From assembly GCF_003390925.1 (NCBI RefSeq), contig NZ_QUBS01000083.1, forward strand, positions 78,148-142,147: a stretch of DNA of 64,000 nucleotides, written 5' to 3'. The stretch is from Trinickia diaoshuihuensis. Its GTDB lineage: Bacteria > Pseudomonadota > Gammaproteobacteria > Burkholderiales > Burkholderiaceae. A model generated the notes under the pieces. The model made no database searches and was not told the DNA's origin. It saw only the letters and a list, made by a program, of their open reading frames with translations. The first letter of the stretch is position 1; each line of letters opens with the position of its first letter. A program made the position numbers and the translations under genes. Below, piece by piece: positions 1 to 8,589 of the stretch.

Positions 1-2
1 CG

Positions 3-728
3 CATGGTCATGGCGGATCGTTGCTCAATCATTACGACCTGGCGGAAAAGTTGGCCGACGCGGGATTTATCGTCGCGGCCACCAATCATCCGGGCGATAA
101 CTATTCGGATATGAGCCGCACGGCGGACATATCGGTTTTCATCGAGCGGCCAGCGGACATCAAGCGGCTTATCGATTACATGCTCCACGCCGCGCCGGAC
201 GCACGCAAAATCGACCCGCAGAGGATCGGCTTTTTCGGTTTCTCACGCGGCGGCTATACGGGCCTCGTGTTGGCGGGCGGCAATCCCGACTACCTGCACG
301 CGCCGGTCCCTTGTCCAGACCTGACCCTGCCGGTTTGCCGTCAACGGCATAACAAGCAGCCGGTGCGCGAACCATTCGTGCATGATTCGCGAATCAAGGC
401 GTATGTGCTTGCTGACCCGCTGGATGAGTTTCCGACCGCGAAAAGCTTGAAAGACGTGAAAGCGCCGATTCAACTGTGGGCCTCTCAGTACGGCGGCGAT
501 GGCGTGCTGCCCGAAACGATGCCCGCTCTTGCGCACGTGCTTCCCACCGAGCCCGATTTCCACGTCGTGTCCAACGCGGGACATTTCTCATTTCTGCCTC
601 CGTGTTCGCAGCAACTAGCGAAAGCTTCGCCCGATCTGTGCGCCGATGCGAAAGCGTTCGACCGCGCCACGTTTCACAAGGCGTTCGACGAAGAGGTGCT
701 GGAGTTTTTTCAAAGCCACTTGAACTGA
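3..728 (+). CDS. alpha/beta hydrolase, predicted dienelactone hydrolase type (5' end outside window)
   Basis: The reading frame is open to the left edge, so this is the C-terminal part of a larger protein. The first visible residues read HGHGGS, the usual oxyanion-hole strand of alpha/beta hydrolases. GFSRGG follows, with the nucleophile Ser in a G-x-S-x-G-G elbow, and the catalytic His is probably in NAGHFSFL near the end. The spacing fits the secreted dienelactone hydrolase-like family (COG4188 type). A TTG at 21 could be taken as a start but would remove the oxyanion strand. The substrate is unknown. It ends 11 bp before the end of the convergent LysR gene. Confidence 0.75.
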   Translation, partial: HGHGGSLLNHYDLAEKLADAGFIVAATNHPGDNYSDMSRTADISVFIERPADIKRLIDYMLHAAPDARKIDPQRIGFFGFSRGGYTGLVLAGGNPDYLHAPVPCPDLTLPVCRQRHNKQPVREPFVHDSRIKAYVLADPLDEFPTAKSLKDVKAPIQLWASQYGGDGVLPETMPALAHVLPTEPDFHVVSNAGHFSFLPPCSQQLAKASPDLCADAKAFDRATFHKAFDEEVLEFFQSHLN

Positions 729-739
729 ACGATGTGCCG

Positions 740-1633
740 TCACGCTCCGTCGCGCAATGCCTCGACGACGACCGATAACGCTTTCGAGTATTCGCGACGG
801 CTAGCGTAGAAGATGTGTAGACCTGGGAAAGTCGGATACCAATCTTCCAGGACCCATCGAAGACGGCCAGCCTCAACATGAGGGCGGGCAAGCTCCTCGG
901 GGATGAACGCAAGGCCCATTCCGCCGAGCGCGGCGTTCAGCATTTGGTATGTGCCGTTGAACGTCAATTGCCCGTCCACGCGCACTTGCATTTGCCTCTT
1001 TCCCTTCCTGAGCTCCCACGCGTAGAGGCCGCCGCGTGTGGGAAGGCGTAGGTTGATGCAATTGTGCTCGATCAGGTCTTTCGGCTGCTTCGGTGCCGGA
1101 TGCCGCTCGAGATACGCGGGAGAGCCGACGACAGCAAGGCGCGCATCGGGCCCGACCCGAACGGCGATCGTGTCTTTCGCTACTTGATCCCCCCAGCGCA
1201 CGCCGATATCGAAGCGATCGGCGACGATGTCGGTCAGTCCATAGTCGACGACCAGCTCTACCTTGAGGTCGGGGTAGTCCGGCAAGACTTTCGATAAACG
1301 CGGCAACAGCACGGTATCGGCGGCATAGTCGGTCGCCGTGATTCGTATCGTTCCGGCCGGTTTGTCGCGCGTCTCGACGATCGCGGCCAACTCGCTTTCG
1401 ATCTCTTCGAAGCGCGGTGCGACGGTTTTCAAAAGGCGCTCGCCGGCGGCGGTCGGCGCCACGCTACGCGTGGTCCGGCTCAATAGCCGCACACCCATGC
1501 GCGCTTCGAGCGCGCGCAACGTATGGCTTAGTGCACTTTGCGTTACGCCGAGCTTGGCGCTGGCGCGGGTGAAACTGCCTTCGCGCGCCACGGCGATGAA
1601 GGCAAGCAAGTCTGTGACGTTTTCACGCAGCAT
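740..1633 (-). CDS. LysR family transcriptional regulator
   Basis: A 297-residue protein of normal LysR length. The N-terminal winged helix-turn-helix (about residues 5-65) contains GSFTRASAKLGVTQSALSHT, and a substrate-binding domain follows. It resembles the CrgA/PecT-like subgroup that often controls a neighbouring oxidoreductase or decarboxylase. It diverges from the carboxymuconolactone decarboxylase-like gene at 1742 with about 108 bp between the starts, the classic arrangement for a LysR regulator and its target. The inducer is unknown. Confidence 0.9.
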   Translation of the reverse strand: MLRENVTDLLAFIAVAREGSFTRASAKLGVTQSALSHTLRALEARMGVRLLSRTTRSVAPTAAGERLLKTVAPRFEEIESELAAIVETRDKPAGTIRITATDYAADTVLLPRLSKVLPDYPDLKVELVVDYGLTDIVADRFDIGVRWGDQVAKDTIAVRVGPDARLAVVGSPAYLERHPAPKQPKDLIEHNCINLRLPTRGGLYAWELRKGKRQMQVRVDGQLTFNGTYQMLNAALGGMGLAFIPEELARPHVEAGRLRWVLEDWYPTFPGLHIFYASRREYSKALSVVVEALRDGA

Positions 1634-1741
1634 TGATGAGCCCCATTCATAGGTCTTTGCGAATTTTACGGCTAGCCGGACGCGAGCGCGTTGTGCAAAC
1701 TAGGAAGCTATTCACCTAACCTACGCAATGAGGACGAAGAG

Positions 1742-2068
1742 ATGCCAACAAAACCAACCGCCGCACGGGAGTCGTTCGGCACGGTCGCACCCAAGCTGGC
1801 CGAGCTCAGCGATGAAGTGCTGTTTGGTGACGTTTGGGAGCGCCCCGAATTGTCCAAGCGCGACCGTAGTTTGATTACTTGCGCTGCACTCATCGCGCTG
1901 GGCAAGACCGAGCAAATGAATTTCCACTTCCCGCGCGCGATCGAGAACGGCGTTACACACGAAGAACTGATCGAGACGATTACCCACCTTGCTTTCTACG
2001 CCGGCTGGCCTAGCGCGATGTCTGCCTTGTCCAAATTCAGGGAGCTATTTCCCGTTCCCACCAAGTGA
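1742..2068 (+). CDS. carboxymuconolactone decarboxylase family protein
   Basis: A 108-residue all-helical protein. KRDRSLITCAALIALGKTEQ followed by THLAFYAGWPSAMSAL is characteristic of the CMD/AhpD-like family, YurZ-like branch. Members are gamma-carboxymuconolactone decarboxylases or small peroxidase-like proteins. Only one Cys is visible, so the CxxC pair of AhpD is absent and a decarboxylase-like or unknown role is more likely than a peroxidase role. The ATG at 1742 was chosen because GAGGACGAAGAG precedes it; the open frame extends upstream to 1691 with sequence atypical of the family. It probably belongs to the divergent LysR regulon. Confidence 0.82.
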   Translation: MPTKPTAARESFGTVAPKLAELSDEVLFGDVWERPELSKRDRSLITCAALIALGKTEQMNFHFPRAIENGVTHEELIETITHLAFYAGWPSAMSALSKFRELFPVPTK

Positions 2069-2239
2069 GAAACCCGCCATGCAATTGAAGGGTCGAGCAA
2101 CACTTCGCTGGCTCGCCGTCGCGAGGTTGAGTCGTCCAAGGCGACTTCGTTACGGAATCTATATGAGTTAGCCGCTCGATTTTGCAGCATAGTTTTACCG
2201 CCTTCGGATACCGTTGATAGCTCTCGCATCGGCAAGGCG

Positions 2240-2603
2240 GTGATAACTATGACGGATCAATCGGGCCCGCAGCGGCATAGCGCCCGTCGCATGTTTTCTT
2301 GTGAAGCGTTGGCGCTTTGCGCTGTTATGACGGTGCCTGCGTTCGGCGAGAGCACAACGGCCGCGGCGGTCGAAGATTCGGCAGCCGGCAGCGCTTTGGG
2401 AGACGGATACGAACGTGAGTATCGGGTCTTCAATCCTTCGCGAATATCTGACGGCGGCGGACGGTGACTTGAACGGAGCGCTTATGCGCTATAGCGGTGG
2501 GGCGAGAGGCTACCCGGCCCGCGTGACCGATCGATTGAATGAGATTAGAGTCGCCTTCCGGGTGAAGCCAGTCGCTGCAAGCGACACCGCCACCAAATAT
2601 TGA
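2240..2603 (+). pseudogene. remnant of a secreted lytic transglycosylase (SLT domain)
   Basis: Two short frames together look like the two ends of one decayed gene. From 2240 a frame gives a basic start followed by a hydrophobic signal-like stretch ending near AFGES. Then, in another frame from about 2385, DTNVSIGSSILREYL and ALMRYSGG-GYPARV match the C-terminal part of SLT transglycosylases (N-x2-x-G-x-x-LR ... A-x-x-x-Y). The catalytic Glu region is missing and the frames do not join, so an internal deletion plus frameshift is inferred. The identification rests on short motifs. The rest of 2069-2697 shows no other gene. Confidence 0.4.
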
Positions 2604-2697
2604 CGAGATTTTTATACCGTCACTCAATAGTTTTTCGGCATCTTTGCGCTTGATTTGCTGCAATGTCACTATCGACAACGACCCGCGAGACAGCCAA

Positions 2698-3114
2698 GTG
2701 CTCAAGCTCATGATCCCGATACTGAACGGCGGCGGTGCGCCCGAAGCTGCGCGTCACGCCGCCTTTCTGTTTGCCGAGCGGTGTGTCTCGCAAATCGAAC
2801 TGATCGAGGTACTAGCGGATGCCGATCAAGGGCGTGCCGCGGCATTCCACTCGCCGGGGAGTTTGCGGCGCCGAGAAGCATCGTCGATGCACGACGCCTT
2901 GACGGTCACCCGAACGATCTTGGACGATGCCGGAGTGCCGTATACGCTCAAGCGTGTGTTCGGCCCGCCCGAACGTACGATTGCCCAGCATGCGGCTCAG
3001 GATCGCGCGGATATCGTGGTGCTCGACGCCGGGCGTCTCGGATTCTTTCGACGCTGGGCCATCTTCGCGCGATTGTGGCGATTGTGCTCGACGCCGGTCA
3101 CGATGATTCATTGA
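2698..3114 (+). CDS. universal stress protein (UspA) family
   Basis: About 138 residues with the Usp alpha/beta layout: a first strand LMIPILNGG, a helix with AARHAAFLFAE, a strand ELIEVL, a central helix, then IAQHAAQDRADIVVLDAG and a last strand TPVTMIH. The C-terminal ATP-binding G-x2-G-x9-G-S/T motif is not obvious, so it may be of the non-ATP-binding type. The GTG at 2698 gives the normal Usp start (V/M-LKLMIP); a TTG at 2644 would add an atypical extension. It stands alone. Confidence 0.7.
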   Translation: MLKLMIPILNGGGAPEAARHAAFLFAERCVSQIELIEVLADADQGRAAAFHSPGSLRRREASSMHDALTVTRTILDDAGVPYTLKRVFGPPERTIAQHAAQDRADIVVLDAGRLGFFRRWAIFARLWRLCSTPVTMIH

Positions 3115-3393
3115 AATCGAACGAAGCCGCGGGCGCGCATGGCGACTTCGCGCCGAGTCATATCGCCGTCATTCCGCGGTGCTATGGCGGTGGCCCGAGC
3201 GCCGAAAAACTCCCGTTCCGAACTGCAAACTTCCTGACCCGCCAGGGCCCCAAATTCGTATGACGATCCGAAATGACGGACCTTCGTGCGGGTTATGCGA
3301 CCTCGATCCGACTTAGCCCATAAGGGATGGATGGCCGGCGCGCCGCCGGCGCCCGTCATCGATGGCAACAGTCGGACACAAACGGGAAAGAAC

Positions 3394-4272
3394 GTGAAGA
3401 ACCTTGCAGTGATCGTAAGCAGCCTGATGCTCGGTATGCCGCTCGCCGCGGCAGCGCAGGATGATGTGATTGCAAACGCCGGGCAGGCGTCGGTCACGCG
3501 ATCCGATATCGCGACGCTGTTGAAGTCGATCGGCGATGAAGGACGGACGCGCCTCGTGGCCGATCCCGCCGCGTTGGAACGGATCGTACGGGCGGCTTTG
3601 GCGCAGAAGGCCGTATACGCGGAAGCCAACGCGAAGGGTTGGGACAAGCAGGCTGCCGTTCAAACGGCCATCGAACAGGCGCGGCGCGAGATCATCGTGC
3701 GCAGCTATCTCGCGGCGGTCAATGCGCCGCCGGCAGACTACCCCTCGGATGCGCAAATTCAGGAAACCTACGACCAAAACCGCGCCGCATTCACGGCGCC
3801 GCGCGCGCTGCACATCGCACAAATCTATGTTGCCGTCGCGCCGAACGCGGATGCGGCGACCATCGAGAAGGCACGCAAGCAGGCCGCCGATCTCGCGAGC
3901 CGCGCACGCAACGGCGACTTCGCCGCGCTCGCGAAGGCAAATTCCGACGACAAGGCCAGCGCGGCCAACGGCGGCGACATGGGCTTCGTACCCGAGGCGA
4001 TGCTGTTGCCGGCCGTGCGCGAGGTGGCCGATGCGCTGAAGCCCGGCCAGGTGTCGGAGCCGGTCCAGACGCCGGCCGGCTTCCACGTGGTGAGGCTGAT
4101 CGACGTGCGCGCCGCCGCGCCGCGCCCGCTGGCCGAGGTGAAGGATCGGATACGCGAGATGCTGCGCACACAGCGTACTCAGCAGGGCATCCAGGCGTAC
4201 CTCGCCAAACTCGGGGGCAACGCGCCGATCAACGAAGACGCGCTCAGGAAGGTATTGGCGGCAGCGCAATAG
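3394..4272 (+). CDS. periplasmic peptidyl-prolyl cis-trans isomerase, parvulin (PpiC/SurA) type
   Basis: 292 residues with a cleavable signal peptide (hydrophobic LAVIVSSLMLGMPLAAAAQ). A SurA-like helical N-domain follows, then a parvulin rotamase domain at about 150-260 (ALHIAQIYVA, FAALAKANSDDKASAANGGD, GQVSEPVQTPAGFHVVRLID). It should help fold exported proteins. The GTG at 3394 is chosen because GGGAAAG precedes it and the signal peptide begins there; the frame stays open to 3286. The next two genes, a DegP remnant and a TonB-like protein, share its orientation, suggesting an envelope-related unit. Confidence 0.85.
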   Translation: MKNLAVIVSSLMLGMPLAAAAQDDVIANAGQASVTRSDIATLLKSIGDEGRTRLVADPAALERIVRAALAQKAVYAEANAKGWDKQAAVQTAIEQARREIIVRSYLAAVNAPPADYPSDAQIQETYDQNRAAFTAPRALHIAQIYVAVAPNADAATIEKARKQAADLASRARNGDFAALAKANSDDKASAANGGDMGFVPEAMLLPAVREVADALKPGQVSEPVQTPAGFHVVRLIDVRAAAPRPLAEVKDRIREMLRTQRTQQGIQAYLAKLGGNAPINEDALRKVLAAAQ

Positions 4273-4327
4273 CGTGCGTCTCGACCTGCGTGTGTAGAGG
4301 CGACTGCGCGCACGAACGGGGAACCCG

Positions 4328-4983
4328 ATGACGAACTCGGAGAACGGTAGACGCATGGCCGCCGCGCTCGCGATGCTTTTCGCGCTTACCGCGATGACGA
4401 TGACCGCGACGTCAGCGCGAAAGCACGTTCGTTGCCCGGCGAGAGCTATATCCCATTCATTCAGACCGACGTGCCGATCAATCCCGGCAATTCGGGCGGG
4501 CCGCTATTCGACCTGGACGGCCGCGTGATCGCGATCAATTCGATGATCTACTCGAAGACCGGCGGGTACCAAGGGCTCGCGTTCGCTATTCCGATCGACA
4601 TCGCACTCGACGTGACGCAGCAGCTACTGCGTACCGGCAAGGTCACGCGCGGCCGGCTCGGCGTGGCCGTGCAGGAAGTGAATCAGGCGCTGGCGCGTTC
4701 GTTCGGCTTGCCCGACGCGGATGGCGCGGTGATCACACAGGTCGAGCCCGGCGGCCCGGGCGTGGCGGCCGGCTTGCAGCCCGGCGACGTCGTGCGCGCG
4801 ATCGACGGCAATGCGGTGGCCGATTCCGCCGACCTGCTCGGCATCGTGGCGGGCATCCGCCCGGGACGCACGGCGGACCTGCTCGTATGGCGAGCGGGAC
4901 GGGCGATGCATGTGGCGGTGACGGTCGGAGCATTCGACAGTGGCAGCGCGTCGAGCGGCAATCCTCACGCACTCGCGCGATGA
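4328..4983 (+). pseudogene. internally deleted DegP/HtrA-type serine protease with one PDZ domain
   Basis: The start at 4328 encodes a signal-like segment ([14 protein letters not shown]). The HtrA sequence appears only from about 4411, in a different frame ([20 protein letters not shown]), with the catalytic Ser motif GNSGGP and one PDZ domain (about 4660-4960, [10 protein letters not shown] through [14 protein letters not shown]). The part that should carry the catalytic His and Asp is absent. A deletion of roughly 150-200 codons with a frame change fused the signal region to the C-terminal half. An ORF from a TTG at 4432 could still give a protein that lacks protease activity. Confidence 0.75.
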
Positions 4984-5053
4984 CATATCCATACGGAATC
5001 GGACTCGGCGGCGCACGGCGGGCCGCGAGGACGGTCAACGAACGGAGAGGGTG

Positions 5054-5521
5054 ATGCAAACAAAGCGGCGGTATCGCGCAACAGGGCCCGTCACGGCGCT
5101 TCTCGCCGCATGGGCGTTCATGACGGGGGCGCCCGCCAGCGCGCAATTGGACGAGGTACCGGAGGCATGGCTGAGCTACGCGCAATTGGCCGGCGGTCAG
5201 TTTCAGGGGTGGCTCGACGGCAACAGTCGTGCGGCCAACGTGCTGCACGCATATCTCGAGGATCGGGCGGAGAATGCGACGGCCGATACGCCGCGGCCGG
5301 AGATCGTGGTCCGTGCATGGATCGATCCGACCGGTGCAGTCACGCACGTTGAATTCGACACGCTGGGCCAACCGGTCGCCGACGCTGCATTGCGGCACCT
5401 TTTGACCGGTTCCGGTCCGCTGACGGCGCCGCCGCGCGACATGCTGCAGCCGTTGCGCCTGCGATTGACGCTTCTGCCGAACCGCAATGCCGGCAACGAC
5501 GCGGAAAAGCGGAGCCCTTAG
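5054..5521 (+). CDS. secreted protein with TonB C-terminal-like domain
   Basis: 155 residues with a signal peptide (basic MQTKRRYRATG, hydrophobic core, cleavage near ASAQ). The second half, EIVVRAWIDPTGAVTHVEFD and the following helix-strand, resembles the energy-transducing TonB C-terminal fold (xVxVxIxxDGxVxxVxI). No transmembrane anchor or Pro-rich linker of true TonB is present, so a periplasmic partner or secretin-associated role is more likely. A good ribosome site (GGAGAGG) precedes the ATG. It follows the protease remnant by about 70 bp in the same orientation. Exact function unknown. Confidence 0.6.
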   Translation: MQTKRRYRATGPVTALLAAWAFMTGAPASAQLDEVPEAWLSYAQLAGGQFQGWLDGNSRAANVLHAYLEDRAENATADTPRPEIVVRAWIDPTGAVTHVEFDTLGQPVADAALRHLLTGSGPLTAPPRDMLQPLRLRLTLLPNRNAGNDAEKRSP

Positions 5522-5573
5522 ATCCACGCATGCCCCGGGCGGCATTAGTTCGCAGACCGTGTTCATGCTTCCT

Positions 5574-5609
5574 TGTAGTAATCGCTACGATGAAGTAGGA
5601 TTCACTACA
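5574..5609. promoter_or_regulatory. nested inverted repeat overlapping the chrB start, candidate ChrB operator
   Basis: TGTAGT at 5574-5579 pairs with ACTACA at 5604-5609, and inside it CTAC at 5584-5587 pairs with GTAG at 5595-5598, so about 15 bp on each side form a nearly symmetric site. The right arm ends in the A of the chrB ATG. ChrB proteins are described as chromate-responsive regulators of chrA operons, so autoregulation at this site is inferred. No binding data are available. Confidence 0.5.
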
Positions 5610-6586
5610 TGGATTCAAAGCTCTCTTGGACCATCCTCGTCCTAACCTTGCCTACGGAAAACGCGACGGCCCGAATGCGGTTCTGGCGCGCGTTGAAGGC
5701 GAAGGGCTGCGCCGTCTTGCGCGACGGCGTCTACCTGCTCCCCTACACCGAGGCGCACGAGGAGGCACTGCGCGAGTTCGCGGGCGCGATTACCGAAAGC
5801 GGCGGCACCGCCCATTTGTTGCGCGCGCCGAGCTTGAACCCATCGCAGGAACAGGAATTTCGCGCACTGTTCGATCGGGCCGACGACTACGCGGCCTTCA
5901 CGAGATCGCTAGCCGACGCGCGCAAGACGCTTGCGGGGCTGAACGCCACGGAACTCGCCCGGCTACTGCGCCGGCTGCGCAAGGAATTCGACGCCATTCG
6001 CGCGATCGACTATTTCCCCTGCGATTCCGCCACGAGGGCTGAAGCCGAACTGCAAGACTTCACGGCGCTGATCGATACGGTGCTGTCGCCAGGCGAGCCG
6101 CACGCCGCGGAGCGGGCGATCCGCCCGTTGGCGATCGATGAATACCAAGGCCGCACCTGGGCGACGCGCCGGCGGATGTGGATCGATCGCGTCGCCAGCG
6201 CGTGGCTGATCCGCCGTTTCATCGACGTGCGAGCGAACTTCGTCTGGCTCGCGTCTCCGTCGGATTGTCCGCTCGACGCGCTTGGCTTCGATTTCGATGG
6301 CGCAGCCTTCACGCACGTCGGCGAACGCGTGACCTTCGAGGTGCTGCTGGCCAGCTTCGGACTGGAGAGCGACCCCGCGCTGATGCGGCTCGGCGAGATC
6401 GTGCACGCGCTCGACATAGGCGGCGCCGCCGCACCGGAAGCGGCCGGTTTCGAAGCCGTGATGGCGGGCACGCGTCAGCGCGTGGACAGCGACGATCAAC
6501 TGCTCGAACAGATGAGCGCCGTGCTCGACGCCTTGTACTCGCATTTTTCGTCGTCCGCAAAGGGCGAGACCGGAGCAGTGTCATGA
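5609..6586 (+). CDS. chrB: chromate resistance regulator ChrB
   Basis: 325 residues. The N-terminal half (WTILVLTLPTENATARMRFW through the Arg/Lys-rich helices) is the ChrB N domain. The C-terminal half (TWATRRRMWIDRVASAWLIR, FTHVGERVTFEVLLASFG) is the ChrB C domain. In studied systems ChrB senses chromate and controls the chr operon. Its stop overlaps the chrA start (ATGA at 6583-6586), so the two are translationally coupled. A palindrome overlaps its start codon. Confidence 0.93.
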   Translation: MDSKLSWTILVLTLPTENATARMRFWRALKAKGCAVLRDGVYLLPYTEAHEEALREFAGAITESGGTAHLLRAPSLNPSQEQEFRALFDRADDYAAFTRSLADARKTLAGLNATELARLLRRLRKEFDAIRAIDYFPCDSATRAEAELQDFTALIDTVLSPGEPHAAERAIRPLAIDEYQGRTWATRRRMWIDRVASAWLIRRFIDVRANFVWLASPSDCPLDALGFDFDGAAFTHVGERVTFEVLLASFGLESDPALMRLGEIVHALDIGGAAAPEAAGFEAVMAGTRQRVDSDDQLLEQMSAVLDALYSHFSSSAKGETGAVS

Positions 6587-7761
6587 CTACCGCCATTGCC
6601 GCAGAAGCGCCGACCTATTCGCTGGGCCAACTGGTCGCCTATATGCTGCGCCTCGGCACGCTCGGCTTCGGCGGCCCGGTCGCGCTCGCGGGTTACATGC
6701 GTCGTGATCTGGTCGAGCGCCGAGGCTGGATCACCGAGGCCGACTACAAGGAAGGTCTGACGCTGGCCCAGCTCGCGCCGGGGCCGATGGCGGCCCAACT
6801 CGCGATCTATCTGGGCTTCGTTCACTATCGCGTTTTAGGCGCGACGCTGGTCGGCTTGGCATTCGTCCTGCCGTCGTTCTTAATGGTGCTCGCGCTGGGG
6901 TTCGCATACGCGCACTTCGGCGGGTTGTCGTGGATGCAGGCGGTCTTTTATGGCGTCGGTGCCGCGGTGGTCGGCATCATCGCCATGAGCGCCTACAAGC
7001 TGACGACGAAAACGGTCGGCCGCGATAAGCTGCTTTGGGCGATCTTCCTGGCGCTCGCGATCGTCACGTTCGTCACGGAATCTGAAATCGCGTGGCTGTT
7101 CATCGCAGGTGGGATCATCGGCTGGCTCTGGCGCGCGCCACCCAAGTGGCTGCACAAGGACGGATTGAACGTGCTGGCCGGCGCGAATCTGCCGGCCGCC
7201 AGTGGTCTGCTGAGCGGCATCGATCTGCCGCAACTCGTGCAGATCGGCGCTTTCTTCATGAAAGCCGGTGCCTTCGTGTTCGGTTCGGGACTTGCGATCG
7301 TGCCGTTTCTTTATGGCGGCGTCGTCACCGAGCATCACTGGCTCAACGACAAGCAGTTCGTCGATGCCGTCGCGGTCGCGATGATTACGCCGGGGCCCGT
7401 CGTTATCACCGTCGGTTTTATCGGCTATCTCGTGGCGGGGCTTCCCGGAGCGATCGTCGCGGCGCTCGGCACGTTTCTGCCGTGTTATCTATTCACCGTC
7501 ATCCCCGCACCGTATGTAAAGAAATACGGCCATCTGCCGAGCGTGAAGGCGTTCGTGGACGGCATCACCGCGGCGGCGGTCGGGGCGATCACCGGTTCCG
7601 TGCTCGTTATCGCGAAACGCTCCATCGTCGACATTCCGACCGTTGTTCTTGCCGTCGCAACGGTCTTGCTGTTGTGGCGCTTCAAGAAGCTGCAGGAGCC
7701 GGTTATCGTCACTGCGGCCGCGCTCTTCGGGCTCGTGGCGTACCCGTTGCTTCATCGATGA
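6583..7761 (+). CDS. chrA: chromate efflux transporter ChrA
   Basis: 392 residues forming two homologous CHR halves with about 10-12 membrane segments. The N-half signature GTLGFGGPVALAGYM and LAQLAPGPMAAQLAIYLGF is clear. The C-half has AGAFVFGSGLAIVPFL and AMITPGPVVITVGFIGYLVAG. This is the long bidomain CHR form, which pumps chromate out of the cytoplasm. It begins at the overlapped ATG inside the chrB stop, and no further chr gene follows. Confidence 0.95.
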   Translation: MTTAIAAEAPTYSLGQLVAYMLRLGTLGFGGPVALAGYMRRDLVERRGWITEADYKEGLTLAQLAPGPMAAQLAIYLGFVHYRVLGATLVGLAFVLPSFLMVLALGFAYAHFGGLSWMQAVFYGVGAAVVGIIAMSAYKLTTKTVGRDKLLWAIFLALAIVTFVTESEIAWLFIAGGIIGWLWRAPPKWLHKDGLNVLAGANLPAASGLLSGIDLPQLVQIGAFFMKAGAFVFGSGLAIVPFLYGGVVTEHHWLNDKQFVDAVAVAMITPGPVVITVGFIGYLVAGLPGAIVAALGTFLPCYLFTVIPAPYVKKYGHLPSVKAFVDGITAAAVGAITGSVLVIAKRSIVDIPTVVLAVATVLLLWRFKKLQEPVIVTAAALFGLVAYPLLHR

Positions 7762-7935
7762 GGCCGTGAATGCACGGCTGATCGCCGTCGAATCTTCTTG
7801 TTGGTGTTTTATGGATTTTTAACGCGCTTAGCTTGTATTTTTGCTCGGCGTTTTTAATCTTTACCATAGACTGATCGCGTGTTCGACAGATAACGTCCAC
7901 GGCTCCAAGCGAGATCGACGGCGGACGTCGGTACG

Positions 7936-8301
7936 ATGAGATCATTGAATGAAAATGCTGCGTCGGGAATTGCCGGTACCGTATTGACAGGTCGTGCGAA
8001 GCGGGCGCAGCGAAACACGGTTGTCGGCGATGAAGCGACCGAAACGCGCACGGTGTCGATGACGATTCGCATCGCGAGCAGCGAGCTTTCGACGGTGCGG
8101 CGCATGCTGCACCAGGCGTTGGGCCCGCGCTTGGACGTCTATACCGCGGTCATCGACAAGCGGCGCGACTGCGCCAGTCTTCAGGTCGTTTTGCATGCGC
8201 GGCGCGTGCATGAAGCCATGACGCTTATCATGAGCGCGCTTCCCGAAGCCGAATTCGGCCTCTTTCGTTTTTCATCTTCCTCCACGACCGCATCGCATTA
8301 A
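7936..8301 (+). CDS. small hypothetical protein
   Basis: 121 residues, not recognised. The middle (VSMTIRIASSELSTVRRMLHQALGPRLDVYTAVIDKR, then SLQVVLHARRVHEAMTLIMS) alternates strand-helix-strand and could be a small ferredoxin-like (ACT-like) fold; this is only a guess from pattern. The N-terminal 40 residues look disordered, and Ser/Thr-rich residues end the protein. Its stop is followed immediately by a frame holding a porin remnant, so it sits in a rearranged stretch. Codon use looks native. Confidence 0.45.
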   Translation: MRSLNENAASGIAGTVLTGRAKRAQRNTVVGDEATETRTVSMTIRIASSELSTVRRMLHQALGPRLDVYTAVIDKRRDCASLQVVLHARRVHEAMTLIMSALPEAEFGLFRFSSSSTTASH

Positions 8302-8520
8302 ATGCGAAGCCATGAAAGTCAAGGGAAGTGGCACCAACTCACGTTGATGGCCGATTACTCGTTGAGCAAGCGCACCGACGTCTATCTCGAGAGCGTCTAT
8401 CACCACGCTTACGGCGCGGCGGCCGGCTCGGCGCTGTCCGTGGCCGATATCAACGGATTGGCCGCATCGTCCAATCAGAACCAAGTGGCGGCTACGTTGG
8501 GCATTCGACATCGGTTCTGA
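8302..8520 (+). pseudogene. C-terminal fragment of a Burkholderia-type trimeric porin
   Basis: GKWHQLTLMADYSLSKRTDVY, then SVADINGLAASSNQNQVAAT and the final GIRHRF, is the typical last two beta-strands of Gram-negative porins of this group, ending in the membrane-sorting Phe. The preceding roughly 300 residues are absent. The frame has an ATG at 8302, but without signal peptide or barrel it cannot be functional. It is a deletion remnant. Confidence 0.8.
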
Positions 8521-8589
8521 GCTTCACCACCGCTTCGAATGGCGTAATCGGATTGGCGCGCGGGGAGCGTTTTTCCGTACACTCGGGGC

